Assembly: GCF_003858395.1 (NCBI RefSeq)
Contig: NZ_QWEV01000005.1
Location: forward strand, 2,356,001-2,420,000
DNA from: Acidipila sp. EB88
GTDB lineage: Bacteria > Acidobacteriota > Terriglobia > Terriglobales > Acidobacteriaceae
Direction: 5' to 3'
Length of the DNA: 64,000 bases
The notes below the pieces were generated by a model. That model searched no databases, had not been told where the DNA came from, and saw only the letters and a list, made by a program, of their open reading frames with translations. Below, one piece after another: positions 36,245 to 44,700 of the stretch (position 1 is the first letter of the stretch; the number at the start of each line of letters is the position of its first letter). The translations under genes and the position numbers were made by a program.

Positions 36245-37984
36245 ATGGGCCGATCCTCCGATGCAAACCCGGCTGGCGTGACCCCCGAAGCTGCCTCGCT
36301 GAGCCGTATCCCTTTCTCTATGGTTGAGACCAAAGAAGTCGACTTTCTTGTCATCGGTGCCGGCATCGCCGGTCTGCGCGCGGCCATTACTCTGGCCGGG
36401 CATGGCCGCGTGCTCGCCATCACCAAGGAGCAGCTCGGGGAATCCAACACCAGCTACGCGCAGGGCGGCATCGCCGTCGCGATGAGCGGTGCCGACGACA
36501 TCGCCGAGCACTGGGCCGACACCCGCTCTGCCGGAGATGGCCTGGTGGATCGCGAAGCCGCGGAGATCCTGGTCGCCGAAGGCCCACCCCGCGTCGGGGA
36601 GTTGTTGCAGTGGGGAACCAGTTTCGACCGCAGCGCGGCCACGGGCGAGCTCCAGCGAACACGCGAAGGGGCGCACAGCCGTCACCGCATCCTGCATGCC
36701 AATGGCGATGCCACCGGCGCCGAGATCGGCCGGGCGCTGCTGGCCCGTGCACAAACCGAGCCGGCCATCGAACTGATGGACTGGTGTACCTGCACCGACC
36801 TTGTACAGAACGATCATGGCCGGGTCATCGGCGTTCGCCTGCTGCATCGCGATGGAGCCCGCCTCACCGTTCTGGCCCGGGCCGTTCTGCTCGCGAGCGG
36901 TGGCGCAGGCGAGGTGTACAGCGACACCACCAACCCATCGGTCGCGACCGGCGACGGCATTGCGGCGGCCTGGCGTGCCGGGGCCGCCATCGCCGACATG
37001 GAGTTCTATCAGTTCCACCCCACCGCCTTTTCGCTCGCGGGCGCGCCCCGCTTCCTGTTGTCCGAGGCGCTGCGCGGCGAAGGTGCCTGGCTCCGCAACG
37101 ATCAGGGCGAGCGCTTCATGGAGCGCTACCACCCCCTCCTGGAGCTCGCTCCGCGGGATGTGGTGGCGAGGGCGATCACGCGCGAAGGCATGCCGCTTCC
37201 ATCCCCCGCGGGCGGACCCCCGGGAGTTGGTCGGCCCGTTTATCTGGACCTGCGGCATCTCGCCCAGGCGCAGCCTGAGCTTGAACTCGCGGCCCGGTTT
37301 CCCGGCATCTCGGCGTTCCTCGCCCGCTACGGGCTTCTGCTCAGCCGCGACCTGATTCCGGTCCGACCAGCCGCGCACTACCTGATGGGCGGCGTGGAAA
37401 CGGATCGGCACGGACGCACCACGCTGCCCGGGCTGTTTGCCGCCGGCGAGGTGGCCTGCACCGGGGTCCATGGTGCGAATCGCCTGGCCAGCAACTCGCT
37501 GCTCGAAGGGCTGGTATTCGGGGCGCGCGCGGCGGAAGCCATGCTGGCCGAGCCGCCTCTCGACCTAACGCACGTTGCGCCGGCCAGCGGCGGAGTCCAG
37601 GCCAGCGGCGGAGTCCAGGCCAGTGCTGACCCGCTGCGCCCGGACGCTGCCTCCATCGCCTCCATTCGGCGCACCCTGCAGGCCGAGATGTGGCGGGACG
37701 CCGGGTTGCTGCGCGATGCCGCCGGACTCAACCGCGCGCTCACCTGTATCGATGAACTCGCCCTGCGTGCGCGCCCGATTGACGCCTCGTCGAGCCGCGA
37801 AGCGACCGAGCTGGCCAACCTGCTCGTGCTTGCCCGGCTGATTACCCGTGCCGCTCTTGCCAGGGAAGAAAGCCGGGGCGCGCACTTCCGCAACGATTTT
37901 CCGCAGCGGGACGATCAGAACTTCTCGAAGCACTCCGTGTGTGTGGGTGACGAGCCCGTGCGCTTTGCGGAGCGAGTGCTGTAA
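36245..37984 (+). CDS. nadB: L-aspartate oxidase
   Basis: The 579-residue flavoenzyme oxidises L-aspartate to iminoaspartate for de novo NAD synthesis. It has the FAD-binding VIGAGIAGL (36-44), ESNTSYAQGGIA, LASGGAGEVYSDTTNP, MEFYQFHPT, the succinate-dehydrogenase-like capping region, HYLMGGVETDRHGRT, and HGANRLASNSLLEGLVFG. The C-terminal helical domain follows a short Ala-Ser-Gly-Gly-Val-Gln tandem repeat. The partner gene nadA is 3.9 kb downstream on the same strand. A GGAG site upstream supports the ATG at 36245; an ATG at 36320 is the other option. Confidence 0.96.
   Translation: MGRSSDANPAGVTPEAASLSRIPFSMVETKEVDFLVIGAGIAGLRAAITLAGHGRVLAITKEQLGESNTSYAQGGIAVAMSGADDIAEHWADTRSAGDGLVDREAAEILVAEGPPRVGELLQWGTSFDRSAATGELQRTREGAHSRHRILHANGDATGAEIGRALLARAQTEPAIELMDWCTCTDLVQNDHGRVIGVRLLHRDGARLTVLARAVLLASGGAGEVYSDTTNPSVATGDGIAAAWRAGAAIADMEFYQFHPTAFSLAGAPRFLLSEALRGEGAWLRNDQGERFMERYHPLLELAPRDVVARAITREGMPLPSPAGGPPGVGRPVYLDLRHLAQAQPELELAARFPGISAFLARYGLLLSRDLIPVRPAAHYLMGGVETDRHGRTTLPGLFAAGEVACTGVHGANRLASNSLLEGLVFGARAAEAMLAEPPLDLTHVAPASGGVQASGGVQASADPLRPDAASIASIRRTLQAEMWRDAGLLRDAAGLNRALTCIDELALRARPIDASSSREATELANLLVLARLITRAALAREESRGAHFRNDFPQRDDQNFSKHSVCVGDEPVRFAERVL
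37583..37618 (+). repeat. Two 18-base tandem repeats inside nadB
   Basis: GCCAGCGGCGGAGTCCAG occurs twice in direct tandem (37583-37600, 37601-37618), followed by a partial unit. In frame it codes for Ala-Ser-Gly-Gly-Val-Gln repeats in the linker before the C-terminal domain. Copy number may vary between strains. Confidence 0.8.
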
Positions 37985-38028
37985 ACGAACGACTGCAGGT
38001 AGGGCGCTTGAGCGCCGGAGGTTCTGAG

Positions 38029-38241
38029 TTGGAAAGCGGATGGAAGTTCCCTGAGCAGCAGGCGCTCGCCCAACAGGCGGAAGCCATGTTGCAGATCGGC
38101 GATGATCATGAAAGCGTGCTGCGCTTTCTGCGAAACGGCGGCCTGAGCAAGATCGACTCTATGCGCGTTCTGTCGCAGGCCACCGGCATCCCGCTTCTGA
38201 AGGCGCGCGACATTGTGCAGAGCAGTCAAGCCTGGCGCTAG
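38029..38241 (+). CDS. Small helical hypothetical protein
   Basis: A 70-residue protein starting at a TTG seven bases after GGAGG (38017-38021). The second half, SKIDSMRVLSQATGIPLLKARDIVQSS, resembles the helix-turn-helix part of the ribosomal protein L7/L12 C-terminal domain (KxDAIKxVRExTGLxLKEAK), a fold also seen in small stand-alone proteins. This similarity is by eye only. It follows nadB by 44 bases on the same strand and may be co-transcribed. A TTG at 38008 would add seven residues. Confidence 0.6.
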   Translation: MESGWKFPEQQALAQQAEAMLQIGDDHESVLRFLRNGGLSKIDSMRVLSQATGIPLLKARDIVQSSQAWR

Positions 38242-38347
38242 CAGCGTCGCTTCCGGTTGTTGAGTTAAGTATGCAAGGGCCGCAAGCCGGTTGCTGCTGT
38301 TCCCATATCCGCGCGTGCCTGCCGTCTCAAGACCGGCGTGTAGCTGT

Positions 38348-39277
38348 TCAGCCGCGCGGCGGGTGCGCCACAGGTCGGAAGGATGCCGCGGCGAAGACGC
38401 CCAGGATCACCAGGATCACCAGCAGCGAGATCGACGCCGGCACTTCAATCCAGCGCACCAGTAGCATCTTGGCCGCCACAAAAATCAGGATCACGGCCAG
38501 GCCGTAATGCAGGAGGCGGAGCCGGTCCAGCATGCCTGCCAGGCCAAAGTACAGCGAACGCAATCCCAGGATCGCGAAGATGTTGGACGTGTACACGATG
38601 AAGGTGTCGCGCGTGATGGCCAGCACCGCCGGGATCGAATCGAGCGCGAACAGCAGGTCGGTCGCCTCGACCGCGATGACCAGCAGCAGAAACGCCGAGC
38701 CTTCCAAAACCCCGCTGTCGCTCTGGTCAATCCGGCGCCGCAGCCACTTGATCGGGCCTGGCTGCTGGTGATCTCCCTGGTCTCCATGCTTTGCCTTAAG
38801 CAACCGGATTCCGGCGTACAGCAGGATCGCGCCGAAAACATACTCAACCCAAGTGAAGCGCTCCAGCAGCGCCACGCCGGCGAAGATGCACATCGCCCGC
38901 AACACGATCGCGCCCAGCACGCCCCACAGCAGCACGCGCCGCTGGTCTTCAACCGTAAGCCGCAGCGACCGAAACAACAGCAGAAACACGAACAGGTTGT
39001 CGATCGAGAGAGACCCCTCGACGAGGTATCCCGAAACGAACTCGATGGCTCTCTGGTGTCCCTGCTGCTTGGAAACGGAGATGGCGAACAGGAAAGCTAC
39101 CGCCGCAAGCACCGCCGTCCAGGCCCAGGCACGCCGCACGCCTGACTGCCGGCTCGCCTCCTTGGCGCGGCCCAGGATCAGGAGATCGACCAGCAACAAT
39201 ACGGCCACTACCGCGTGGAAGCTCAGCCAGAAGCCGAGAGACGCCCCGGCAAATTGCAGATGCGTCCAGCGTTCCAC
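38348..39277 (-). CDS. TerC/Alx family integral membrane protein
   Basis: The 309-residue protein has about eight or nine hydrophobic helices and TerC-family motifs: LVEGSLSIDNLFVFLLLF with acidic residues in the membrane, and VEATDLLFALDSIPAVLAITRD. Alx/TerC proteins export manganese and have been linked to metal loading of exported proteins. It starts with GTG at 39277, which overlaps the stop codon of the upstream gene by one base (TAGTG). It is the last gene of a tatB-tatC-cyclase-terC unit. Confidence 0.92.
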   Translation of the reverse strand: MERWTHLQFAGASLGFWLSFHAVVAVLLLVDLLILGRAKEASRQSGVRRAWAWTAVLAAVAFLFAISVSKQQGHQRAIEFVSGYLVEGSLSIDNLFVFLLLFRSLRLTVEDQRRVLLWGVLGAIVLRAMCIFAGVALLERFTWVEYVFGAILLYAGIRLLKAKHGDQGDHQQPGPIKWLRRRIDQSDSGVLEGSAFLLLVIAVEATDLLFALDSIPAVLAITRDTFIVYTSNIFAILGLRSLYFGLAGMLDRLRLLHYGLAVILIFVAAKMLLVRWIEVPASISLLVILVILGVFAAASFRPVAHPPRG

Positions 39278-40245
39278 TAGCGTGTGCCAGCAGGACTGCC
39301 GGATGACGCGCCATTGTCGAGCAGCCGGATGGTCTGCTCGATCACCGTGCCTGAGATTGTGAGGCTGTGCGCGCTGAGCTTGTCCAGGGTGTCCTGGGCG
39401 GTGTGGTGATAGCTGTCATTCGGGCCATAGTCGATGTCGATGATGTCGACGCAGGGCACGCCGCGCTTCACAAACGGCATGTGATCATCGCTGACGGTGT
39501 TGGTTTCCTTGAAGAAGTACGCGCCATTGCCGGTCTGGCCCGCGGCTTTCTGCACCGTGTCGACGAGCCATGGGGTGGAGTTGGTATCGCGCTGGATGTC
39601 GAGGCTCTTGTCGCCGATCATGTCAGTCAGCAGGAATGCCTTGACCTTGCTCAGCGTGCCATCCGCCTGCCACTTGGCCGCGAGATGCCGCGAGCCATAG
39701 AGCGAGTCAGCGTCGGTCCACTGCGAGCCCACCGACTCCTCGCCATCGAAGAACACCAGCCAGACGCTCATGCCCTGGGGCGGGTGTGCGCGGAGGTCGC
39801 TTGCGATCTGCATCAGCAGACCGGTCGTGGCGCCGCCGTCGTTGGCGCCCACAAACGGAATGTCCCTGAGCCAGTAGTTGGTCTCGTAGTGCGTAGCCAG
39901 CACGATCACCCCGTCACGCTTGCCAGGAAATCGCACGATGAAGTTATGCATCAGCTGCGGGCCGGCCGGCGTGGTGGAGGTAAAGGTGTCGTCCTGCAGC
40001 TGGTCCTTGGCGAAGTAGCTTTTGAGAAAGCTCTGCGCCTTTGCCAGCCCCGGGCTCCCGTTGAAGCGCGGGCCCGTCTCGGTCACAAAGCTGTGGGTGT
40101 AGGCCAGTGCCTTGGCTCCGTCAAACGTTGCGTGCGGCGTGGTCGTTTGTGCCGGCAGAGCGATGCAGCCCGCGCCCAGCCCAACCAGCAACGCCAACGC
40201 GCTCGAACGCACCCGCTTCAGCACTTTCCCATTGACACACAGCAT
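39277..40245 (-). CDS. M28 family zinc peptidase, glutaminyl-peptide cyclotransferase-like
   Basis: The 322-residue exported protein has a signal region with LGAGC, possibly a lipobox. The M28 metal ligands can be read in order: THYETN, GANDGGA, FDGEES, LTDMIGD and YHHTAQD. The spelling WTDADSLYGSRHLA and DDHMPFVKRGVPCVDIIDID is closer to glutaminyl cyclases (which form N-terminal pyroglutamate) than to aminopeptidases. It starts at the ATG at 40245 eight bases after GGAGGA, 27 bases after tatC. Confidence 0.88.
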   Translation of the reverse strand: MLCVNGKVLKRVRSSALALLVGLGAGCIALPAQTTTPHATFDGAKALAYTHSFVTETGPRFNGSPGLAKAQSFLKSYFAKDQLQDDTFTSTTPAGPQLMHNFIVRFPGKRDGVIVLATHYETNYWLRDIPFVGANDGGATTGLLMQIASDLRAHPPQGMSVWLVFFDGEESVGSQWTDADSLYGSRHLAAKWQADGTLSKVKAFLLTDMIGDKSLDIQRDTNSTPWLVDTVQKAAGQTGNGAYFFKETNTVSDDHMPFVKRGVPCVDIIDIDYGPNDSYHHTAQDTLDKLSAHSLTISGTVIEQTIRLLDNGASSGSPAGTR

Positions 40246-40272
40246 GCGAACGATCCTCCTGAGAACCGGGTA

Positions 40273-41085
40273 CTACTTGGCGGCCGAGTCCAGCGCGCGA
40301 CGGCGACGTCCCGGGTGCACCATGTACGACACGCCGATACTGACCAGGTAGAGCACCAGCATGGGCGAAGCGAACAGGCACATCATGATAATGTCCGGTG
40401 TCGGGGTGATGATCGCCGCGATCACAAAGATGATCAGGATCGCGTAGCGGATGTTGGTCCAGAGGAATCGCGGACTCACGATGCCGAACAGCGAAAGAAA
40501 CATCACCAGGATGGGCAGCTCAAAGGTGGCGCCCAGGCCCAGGATCACCGTGAGAAACAGCCCTGTGTACTCGTTGATCTCGATCAGTGGCCGGAACTTG
40601 TCGCTGTAGGAGAGCAGGAAATCGAGCGAGCCGGGAAACACAAACCGGTACCCGAAGAACGCGCCGCCAAAAAACAGCGAAACCGTGGCCAGCATGAACG
40701 GCCAGACGTAGCGGCGCTCATGCTTGTAGAGCCCCGGCGAGATAAACAGCCAGATCTGGAACAGGATGTACGGCGCTGCCAGGATCGCCCCGACCATGAA
40801 CGACAGCTTGAGGTAGAGGTTAAAGCCGTCGACTGGGTTGTGGTACACCAGTTGCGTATCGAGGTGGTGCCGCTTCAGCGCGACCGTAATGGGCTGCTGC
40901 ATGAAGACGAAAATGCGCTCGTGAAAGCCGTAGGCGACAAAAAAGCCAAGCACCAGGGCGACGATGCTGTGGACGAAACGCTTGCGCAGCTCGTTCAGGT
41001 GCTCGAGCAGACTCATGCCCGGCAGTTCCACCCGCTCGGTCACGGCGGTACGGGCTCGGTCTACGGCCTCGGCGGCATCAGCCAT
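40273..41085 (-). CDS. tatC: Twin-arginine translocase subunit TatC
   Basis: The 270-residue membrane protein has six hydrophobic helices and the TatC signatures MSLLEHLNELRKRFVHSI, LKLSFMVGAILAAPYILFQIW and LFISPGLYKHERRYVWPF. It forms the signal-peptide receptor of the Tat pathway, which exports folded proteins. Its start overlaps the tatB stop by eight bases. Confidence 0.97.
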   Translation of the reverse strand: MADAAEAVDRARTAVTERVELPGMSLLEHLNELRKRFVHSIVALVLGFFVAYGFHERIFVFMQQPITVALKRHHLDTQLVYHNPVDGFNLYLKLSFMVGAILAAPYILFQIWLFISPGLYKHERRYVWPFMLATVSLFFGGAFFGYRFVFPGSLDFLLSYSDKFRPLIEINEYTGLFLTVILGLGATFELPILVMFLSLFGIVSPRFLWTNIRYAILIIFVIAAIITPTPDIIMMCLFASPMLVLYLVSIGVSYMVHPGRRRRALDSAAK

Positions 41086-41590
41086 GGTGCGCGCCCTGCT
41101 GGAGTTCCTGCTTGTTTTCCGTAGGCGTTTCGCTCGTGGTGGAGGTCTGGTCTGTGGGCGAGCCGTCCATGGGTGGAATCACGTCCACGCGCAGGAGCGG
41201 ATGGTCTTCAATCGAATGCTCTTCGCCCGTGGTAGCCGAGATCGCCGAGATAGCGTACGGCACCGTGACCGATGCTTCATCGGCTGCCGCAGGGCTGCCG
41301 GGTACCTCGGCGGCCAACGGGGGCAGGATCGTGTTCTCGTCGGAGCCTGCCGGCAGGGCGGCCGGGGCGGCGGATGCAGCCAGCGCCGCGCGCTCCGCTT
41401 CCTGCTTCTTCTGCTGCTCCAACTGCTCGGCAACGCGCATTTCTTCGTTGAACTGGTACTTGAAGTCGTTGGAGGCTTTGCGGAACTCGGCCATTAACTT
41501 GCCGACCTGGCGTGCCAGGTCAGACGTCCTCTTGGGTCCCAGCAGGATGAACGCGAGTATGAAGATGAAGATTGGTTCGCCAAGGTTCAT
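41078..41590 (-). CDS. tatB: Twin-arginine translocase subunit TatB/TatA
   Basis: The 170-residue protein starts at the ATG at 41590 with one short membrane helix (EPIFIFILAFILLGPKR), the usual Gly-Pro hinge and an amphipathic helix (LARQVGKLMAEFRKASNDF). The EFRKA/NDFKY segment and long charged tail are more TatB-like than TatA-like. Residues 75-170 are an acidic, Pro/Ser/Thr-rich tail. It is the first gene of the tat unit. No further tatA is present nearby. Confidence 0.88.
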   Translation of the reverse strand: MNLGEPIFIFILAFILLGPKRTSDLARQVGKLMAEFRKASNDFKYQFNEEMRVAEQLEQQKKQEAERAALAASAAPAALPAGSDENTILPPLAAEVPGSPAAADEASVTVPYAISAISATTGEEHSIEDHPLLRVDVIPPMDGSPTDQTSTTSETPTENKQELQQGAHHG

Positions 41591-41842
41591 CGCCCTACGA
41601 TCATACCCGATAGCGGCAGGCGCCCGAGAGGCAGCCCCACATGGTATCGACCCTGTATTAAACTCCTCGTAACAGGAGCCAGCCGCAAGTTTGCGTACGT
41701 CGCAAAGTATCGTCTTGCCCGCTGCTGCATCTGTTACGTAAGGCGGCAACATCCCCGGGGCTTGGATCCACGCGAAGCCTCTGCAGCCGGAAATGCTTTC
41801 AACATCCCCGCTCGCCCTCGCGAGCTGAAGGCGGAACCACCT

Positions 41843-43060
41843 GTGAGTGCACTGATTGAAGACGTACCAGAAGTCCTCGACCTCGCCCCTGTGCAAAATA
41901 CATCGGCTGAGGCCTGCTCTCTCGACAACTATCTCGTCCTCCCGGATCATTCGATGGACGACCGCATCGCCGCGGCCCGACGAAAGCTTGGCTCAACCGC
42001 CATTCTGCTCGGACACCACTACCAGCGCGATGAGGTGATCCGCTTCGCCGACTACACCGGCGACAGCTACAAGTTGTCCAAGATTGCTGCCGAAACCGCT
42101 GCGAAGTACCTGGTCTTCTGCGGCGTCCATTTCATGGCAGAGAGCGCCGATGTGCTGGGTCGTCCGGACCAGCAGGTGATTTTGCCTGACATCAATGCAG
42201 GCTGCTCCATGGCCGACATGGCCGAGATCGGCCAGGTCGAAGACTGCTGGGATGCGCTGCTTGCCTCCGGCCTCACCGCGTCCAGCGCGGCGGATGCGTC
42301 GCTCGCTGCCGGCAGTGCTCCTGCAGGGGCTGTCATCCCGGGCAGCATCCTCCCGCTCACCTATATGAACTCCACGGCAGCCATCAAGGCTTTCTGCGGA
42401 GAGCGCGGCGGCCTGGTCTGCACTTCATCAAATGCCCGGTCGGCTTTTGAGTGGGCATTCCAGCGGGCAGAGAAGATCCTGTTCCTGCCAGACCAGCACC
42501 TGGGTCGCAACACCGCCCATGCCATGGGCATTCCGCTGAGCGACATGGTGGTCTACGACCCATATCAGATAAATGGTGGCCTCACCCCGGCCCGGCTGAA
42601 GGCGGCCAAGGTCATCCTCTGGAAGGGGCATTGCTCCGTGCACCAGCGCTTTCTGCCCGACCATGTCGATCAGGTCCGCGCCAAGTACCCCGGCATCCAG
42701 GTGGTGGTGCATCCCGAGTGTCGCTGGGAGGTCTGCCAGAAAGCGGATGCCCTGGGCTCCACCGAGCGCATCATCCAGCTGGTCGAGCAGGCTCCCGTCG
42801 GCTCCACCTTCGCCATCGGCACCGAGATCCACCTGGTCAACCGGCTGGCTCGACGCTTCGCGGAGCAGGGCAAGAAGATCATCACGCTCGATGACACCGG
42901 CTGCCTGTGCACCACGATGTTCCGGATCAGCCCGCAGCACCTCTGCTGGGTGCTGGAGAACCTCATCGAAGGCCGCGTGGTCAACCAGATCAGCGTGCGG
43001 GATGATGTGAAGCACTGGGCCAAGGTGGCGCTCGACCGCATGCTGGACGTCAAGGTGTAG
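41843..43060 (+). CDS. nadA: Quinolinate synthase
   Basis: The enzyme condenses iminoaspartate and dihydroxyacetone phosphate to quinolinate using a [4Fe-4S] cluster. Motifs include LGHHYQRDEVIRFADYTGDS, the cluster cysteines in VFCGVHFMAESAD, in VHPECRWEVC and in DDTGCLCTTMF, and LILWKGHCSVH-like KVILWKGHCSVH. The start is uncertain: GTG at 41843 gives 405 residues and has AAGGCGG upstream, while a TTG at 41762 would add 27 residues. It is divergent from tatB. nadC is not in the window. Confidence 0.93.
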   Translation: MSALIEDVPEVLDLAPVQNTSAEACSLDNYLVLPDHSMDDRIAAARRKLGSTAILLGHHYQRDEVIRFADYTGDSYKLSKIAAETAAKYLVFCGVHFMAESADVLGRPDQQVILPDINAGCSMADMAEIGQVEDCWDALLASGLTASSAADASLAAGSAPAGAVIPGSILPLTYMNSTAAIKAFCGERGGLVCTSSNARSAFEWAFQRAEKILFLPDQHLGRNTAHAMGIPLSDMVVYDPYQINGGLTPARLKAAKVILWKGHCSVHQRFLPDHVDQVRAKYPGIQVVVHPECRWEVCQKADALGSTERIIQLVEQAPVGSTFAIGTEIHLVNRLARRFAEQGKKIITLDDTGCLCTTMFRISPQHLCWVLENLIEGRVVNQISVRDDVKHWAKVALDRMLDVKV

Positions 43061-43098
43061 CGAAGGATTCGTACAGCATTGGTCATCGATTGCGGCAG

Positions 43099-43122
43099 AC
43101 GCGCTCCCCGGGGGCGCGTTTG
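43099..43122 (+). terminator. Putative terminator of nadA
   Basis: ACGCGCTCCCC and GGGGGCGCGT form a stem 38 bases after the nadA stop, followed by a short T run (TTTGC). The T tract is weak. Confidence 0.45.
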
Positions 43123-43241
43123 CTGTTGCGGGCCCCTTTGCGGTACAGGCGGGTGTATCCCTTTCGACTCCATCGGCAGAGAGCCGAGGCGGCCCGTTTC
43201 GGATTGACGCTGCCTGCTGCTGCCGTTAGCCTAATGAGTTG

Positions 43242-43709
43242 ATGGCACACAGCGAGGCAAACCAGTTCAGGAAGGTCTGTGAGCAGGCTGGCCTGGCAGT
43301 GACCCACCAGCGGCAGGTGATCTACGACGTGCTTTGCTCGGTCGAGGGACACCCCAGTCCCGAGGAAGTGTATGCGCGCGTAAAGCGGCGAATTCCTTCC
43401 ATCTCACTGGCAACGGTGTACAAGAACCTGCATCTGTTCATTGACTCCGGCATCTTCAAGCAGGTCTCCCTGCATCACGGCTCCATGCGTGTCGAGACCA
43501 ACCACAGCCGCCATTACCACCTGTTGTGCACGCATTGCAAAACCATTCACGACATCGACCCCGAGCTTCTGGGTCTGTCGGCGACACCGACAGAGCTGCC
43601 GGGCGGGTTTGTGGTGGAGCGGCTGGCGGTCGATGTTCTGGGAATCTGCAAGGATTGCCAGCAGGCCACGCCCGTGTCTGTGACCCGGCAACCCGCAGCC
43701 ATCCAGTAG
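43242..43709 (+). CDS. Fur family metal-responsive regulator (PerR-like)
   Basis: The 155-residue protein has the winged-helix part with VTHQRQVIYDVLCSVEGHPSPEEVY and ISLATVYKNLHLF, and the regulatory metal site HYHLLCTHC (His91, His93). Two structural zinc pairs are present: Cys96-x-x-Cys99 and Cys136-x-x-Cys139. The residue set resembles PerR/Fur proteins of Gram-negative soil bacteria. The start is the ATG at 43242 (a TTG precedes it directly); no clear ribosome-binding site is visible. Its targets are unknown. Confidence 0.9.
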   Translation: MAHSEANQFRKVCEQAGLAVTHQRQVIYDVLCSVEGHPSPEEVYARVKRRIPSISLATVYKNLHLFIDSGIFKQVSLHHGSMRVETNHSRHYHLLCTHCKTIHDIDPELLGLSATPTELPGGFVVERLAVDVLGICKDCQQATPVSVTRQPAAIQ

Positions 43710-43833
43710 AGAATCGGCAGCAGCCAATGCTGCGGCCCGCGCGATGCTGCAGCTCGCGTTTGGTACACCGCCCTCCGCGGTGGCCATCTCCTGTTGCGGG
43801 AACCATTTGCCTCGCGGTTGCGTATAGCTGCAT

Positions 43834-44700
43834 ATGAGCGCGGCAATCGGTACACTTTCACCATTCGGCAACTGGGATCTGGGTCTGGCCCGTGTACTTC
43901 CGGGCGCGGACCGGGTCTCCCGGGTGCACTCCGAGACGATCCCCCCGGTTTCCGTGTCCGCCCAGAACAGAAGCGAGCGCATCCGTGCGAAACTTTGGCC
44001 TGCGATGGTACCGGTGCGCCGCTCGATGGGCGGGCATGAGGCGCAGGCTGCGGGCGCGCACCTTCCCGTGGGAGCCGTGATCGGGGCATCTGGTACGAGG
44101 GGGCAGGTGGAACAGGATTGGATCGTTGTGGTTGGGCGCTGCCTGCAGGGCGATTCACTCGCCTGGACGGAGCTTGTGCGCGCCCATCATGGACGGGTCT
44201 ACAGCCTCTGTTACCGCTTCACCAACTCCTCGCACGACGCGGAAGACCTTTGCCAGGACATCTTCCTCAAGGTGTACGGCAGCCTCAAGAGCTTCGACCC
44301 GGGGCGCGGTTCACTCACCGTCTGGGTCACCACCATGACCCGCAACCACCTGGTTGACCACTATCGGCGCTCGCGCCTTGAGCGTGCCTCGGACTCACTC
44401 GATGCGGGGTGGGACGAAACAGGCGAAGAGCAACGTGGCGGCGTGCGGCTGGAAGATACGCGGCCCGGCCCGCATGAGAATGTGCTGCAGCGGGAGCTGG
44501 CGCAGGAGGTGCAGGCTGCCCTTGCTCAGGTTTCGCCGGAGCTGCGCGAGGCTGTCATCCTCCGGGACTTGCAGGATCTGGATTACAAAGAGATCGCTAC
44601 GGTGCTGCGGGTTCCGGAAGGAACCGTGAAGTCGCGCATCAGCCGTGGACGAGCCGAACTTGCGCGCGTGTTGAGCCGCAAGGGAAAGCAGGTGAGCTGA
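43834..44700 (+). CDS. ECF-type RNA polymerase sigma factor
   Basis: The protein has sigma region 2 (ELVRAHHGRVYSLCYRFTNS, HDAEDLCQDIFLKVYGSLKSF, TVWVTTMTRNHLVDHYRR) and region 4 (LREAVILRDLQDLDYKEIATVLRVPEGTVKSRISRGRAEL), with nothing between them, so it is a group IV (ECF) sigma. From the ATG at 43834 it has 288 residues and an unusual 90-residue N-terminal extension. A GTG at 44107, three to four bases after GAGGGGG, would give the normal 197 residues and may be the real start. It overlaps the anti-sigma gene by one base, and that gene is its likely antagonist. Confidence 0.9.
   Translation: MSAAIGTLSPFGNWDLGLARVLPGADRVSRVHSETIPPVSVSAQNRSERIRAKLWPAMVPVRRSMGGHEAQAAGAHLPVGAVIGASGTRGQVEQDWIVVVGRCLQGDSLAWTELVRAHHGRVYSLCYRFTNSSHDAEDLCQDIFLKVYGSLKSFDPGRGSLTVWVTTMTRNHLVDHYRRSRLERASDSLDAGWDETGEEQRGGVRLEDTRPGPHENVLQRELAQEVQAALAQVSPELREAVILRDLQDLDYKEIATVLRVPEGTVKSRISRGRAELARVLSRKGKQVS

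Noticed and set aside
41591..41950. 120-residue N-terminal extension of tatB
   Set aside because: The membrane helix of TatB must be N-terminal; the extension overlaps nadA in antisense.
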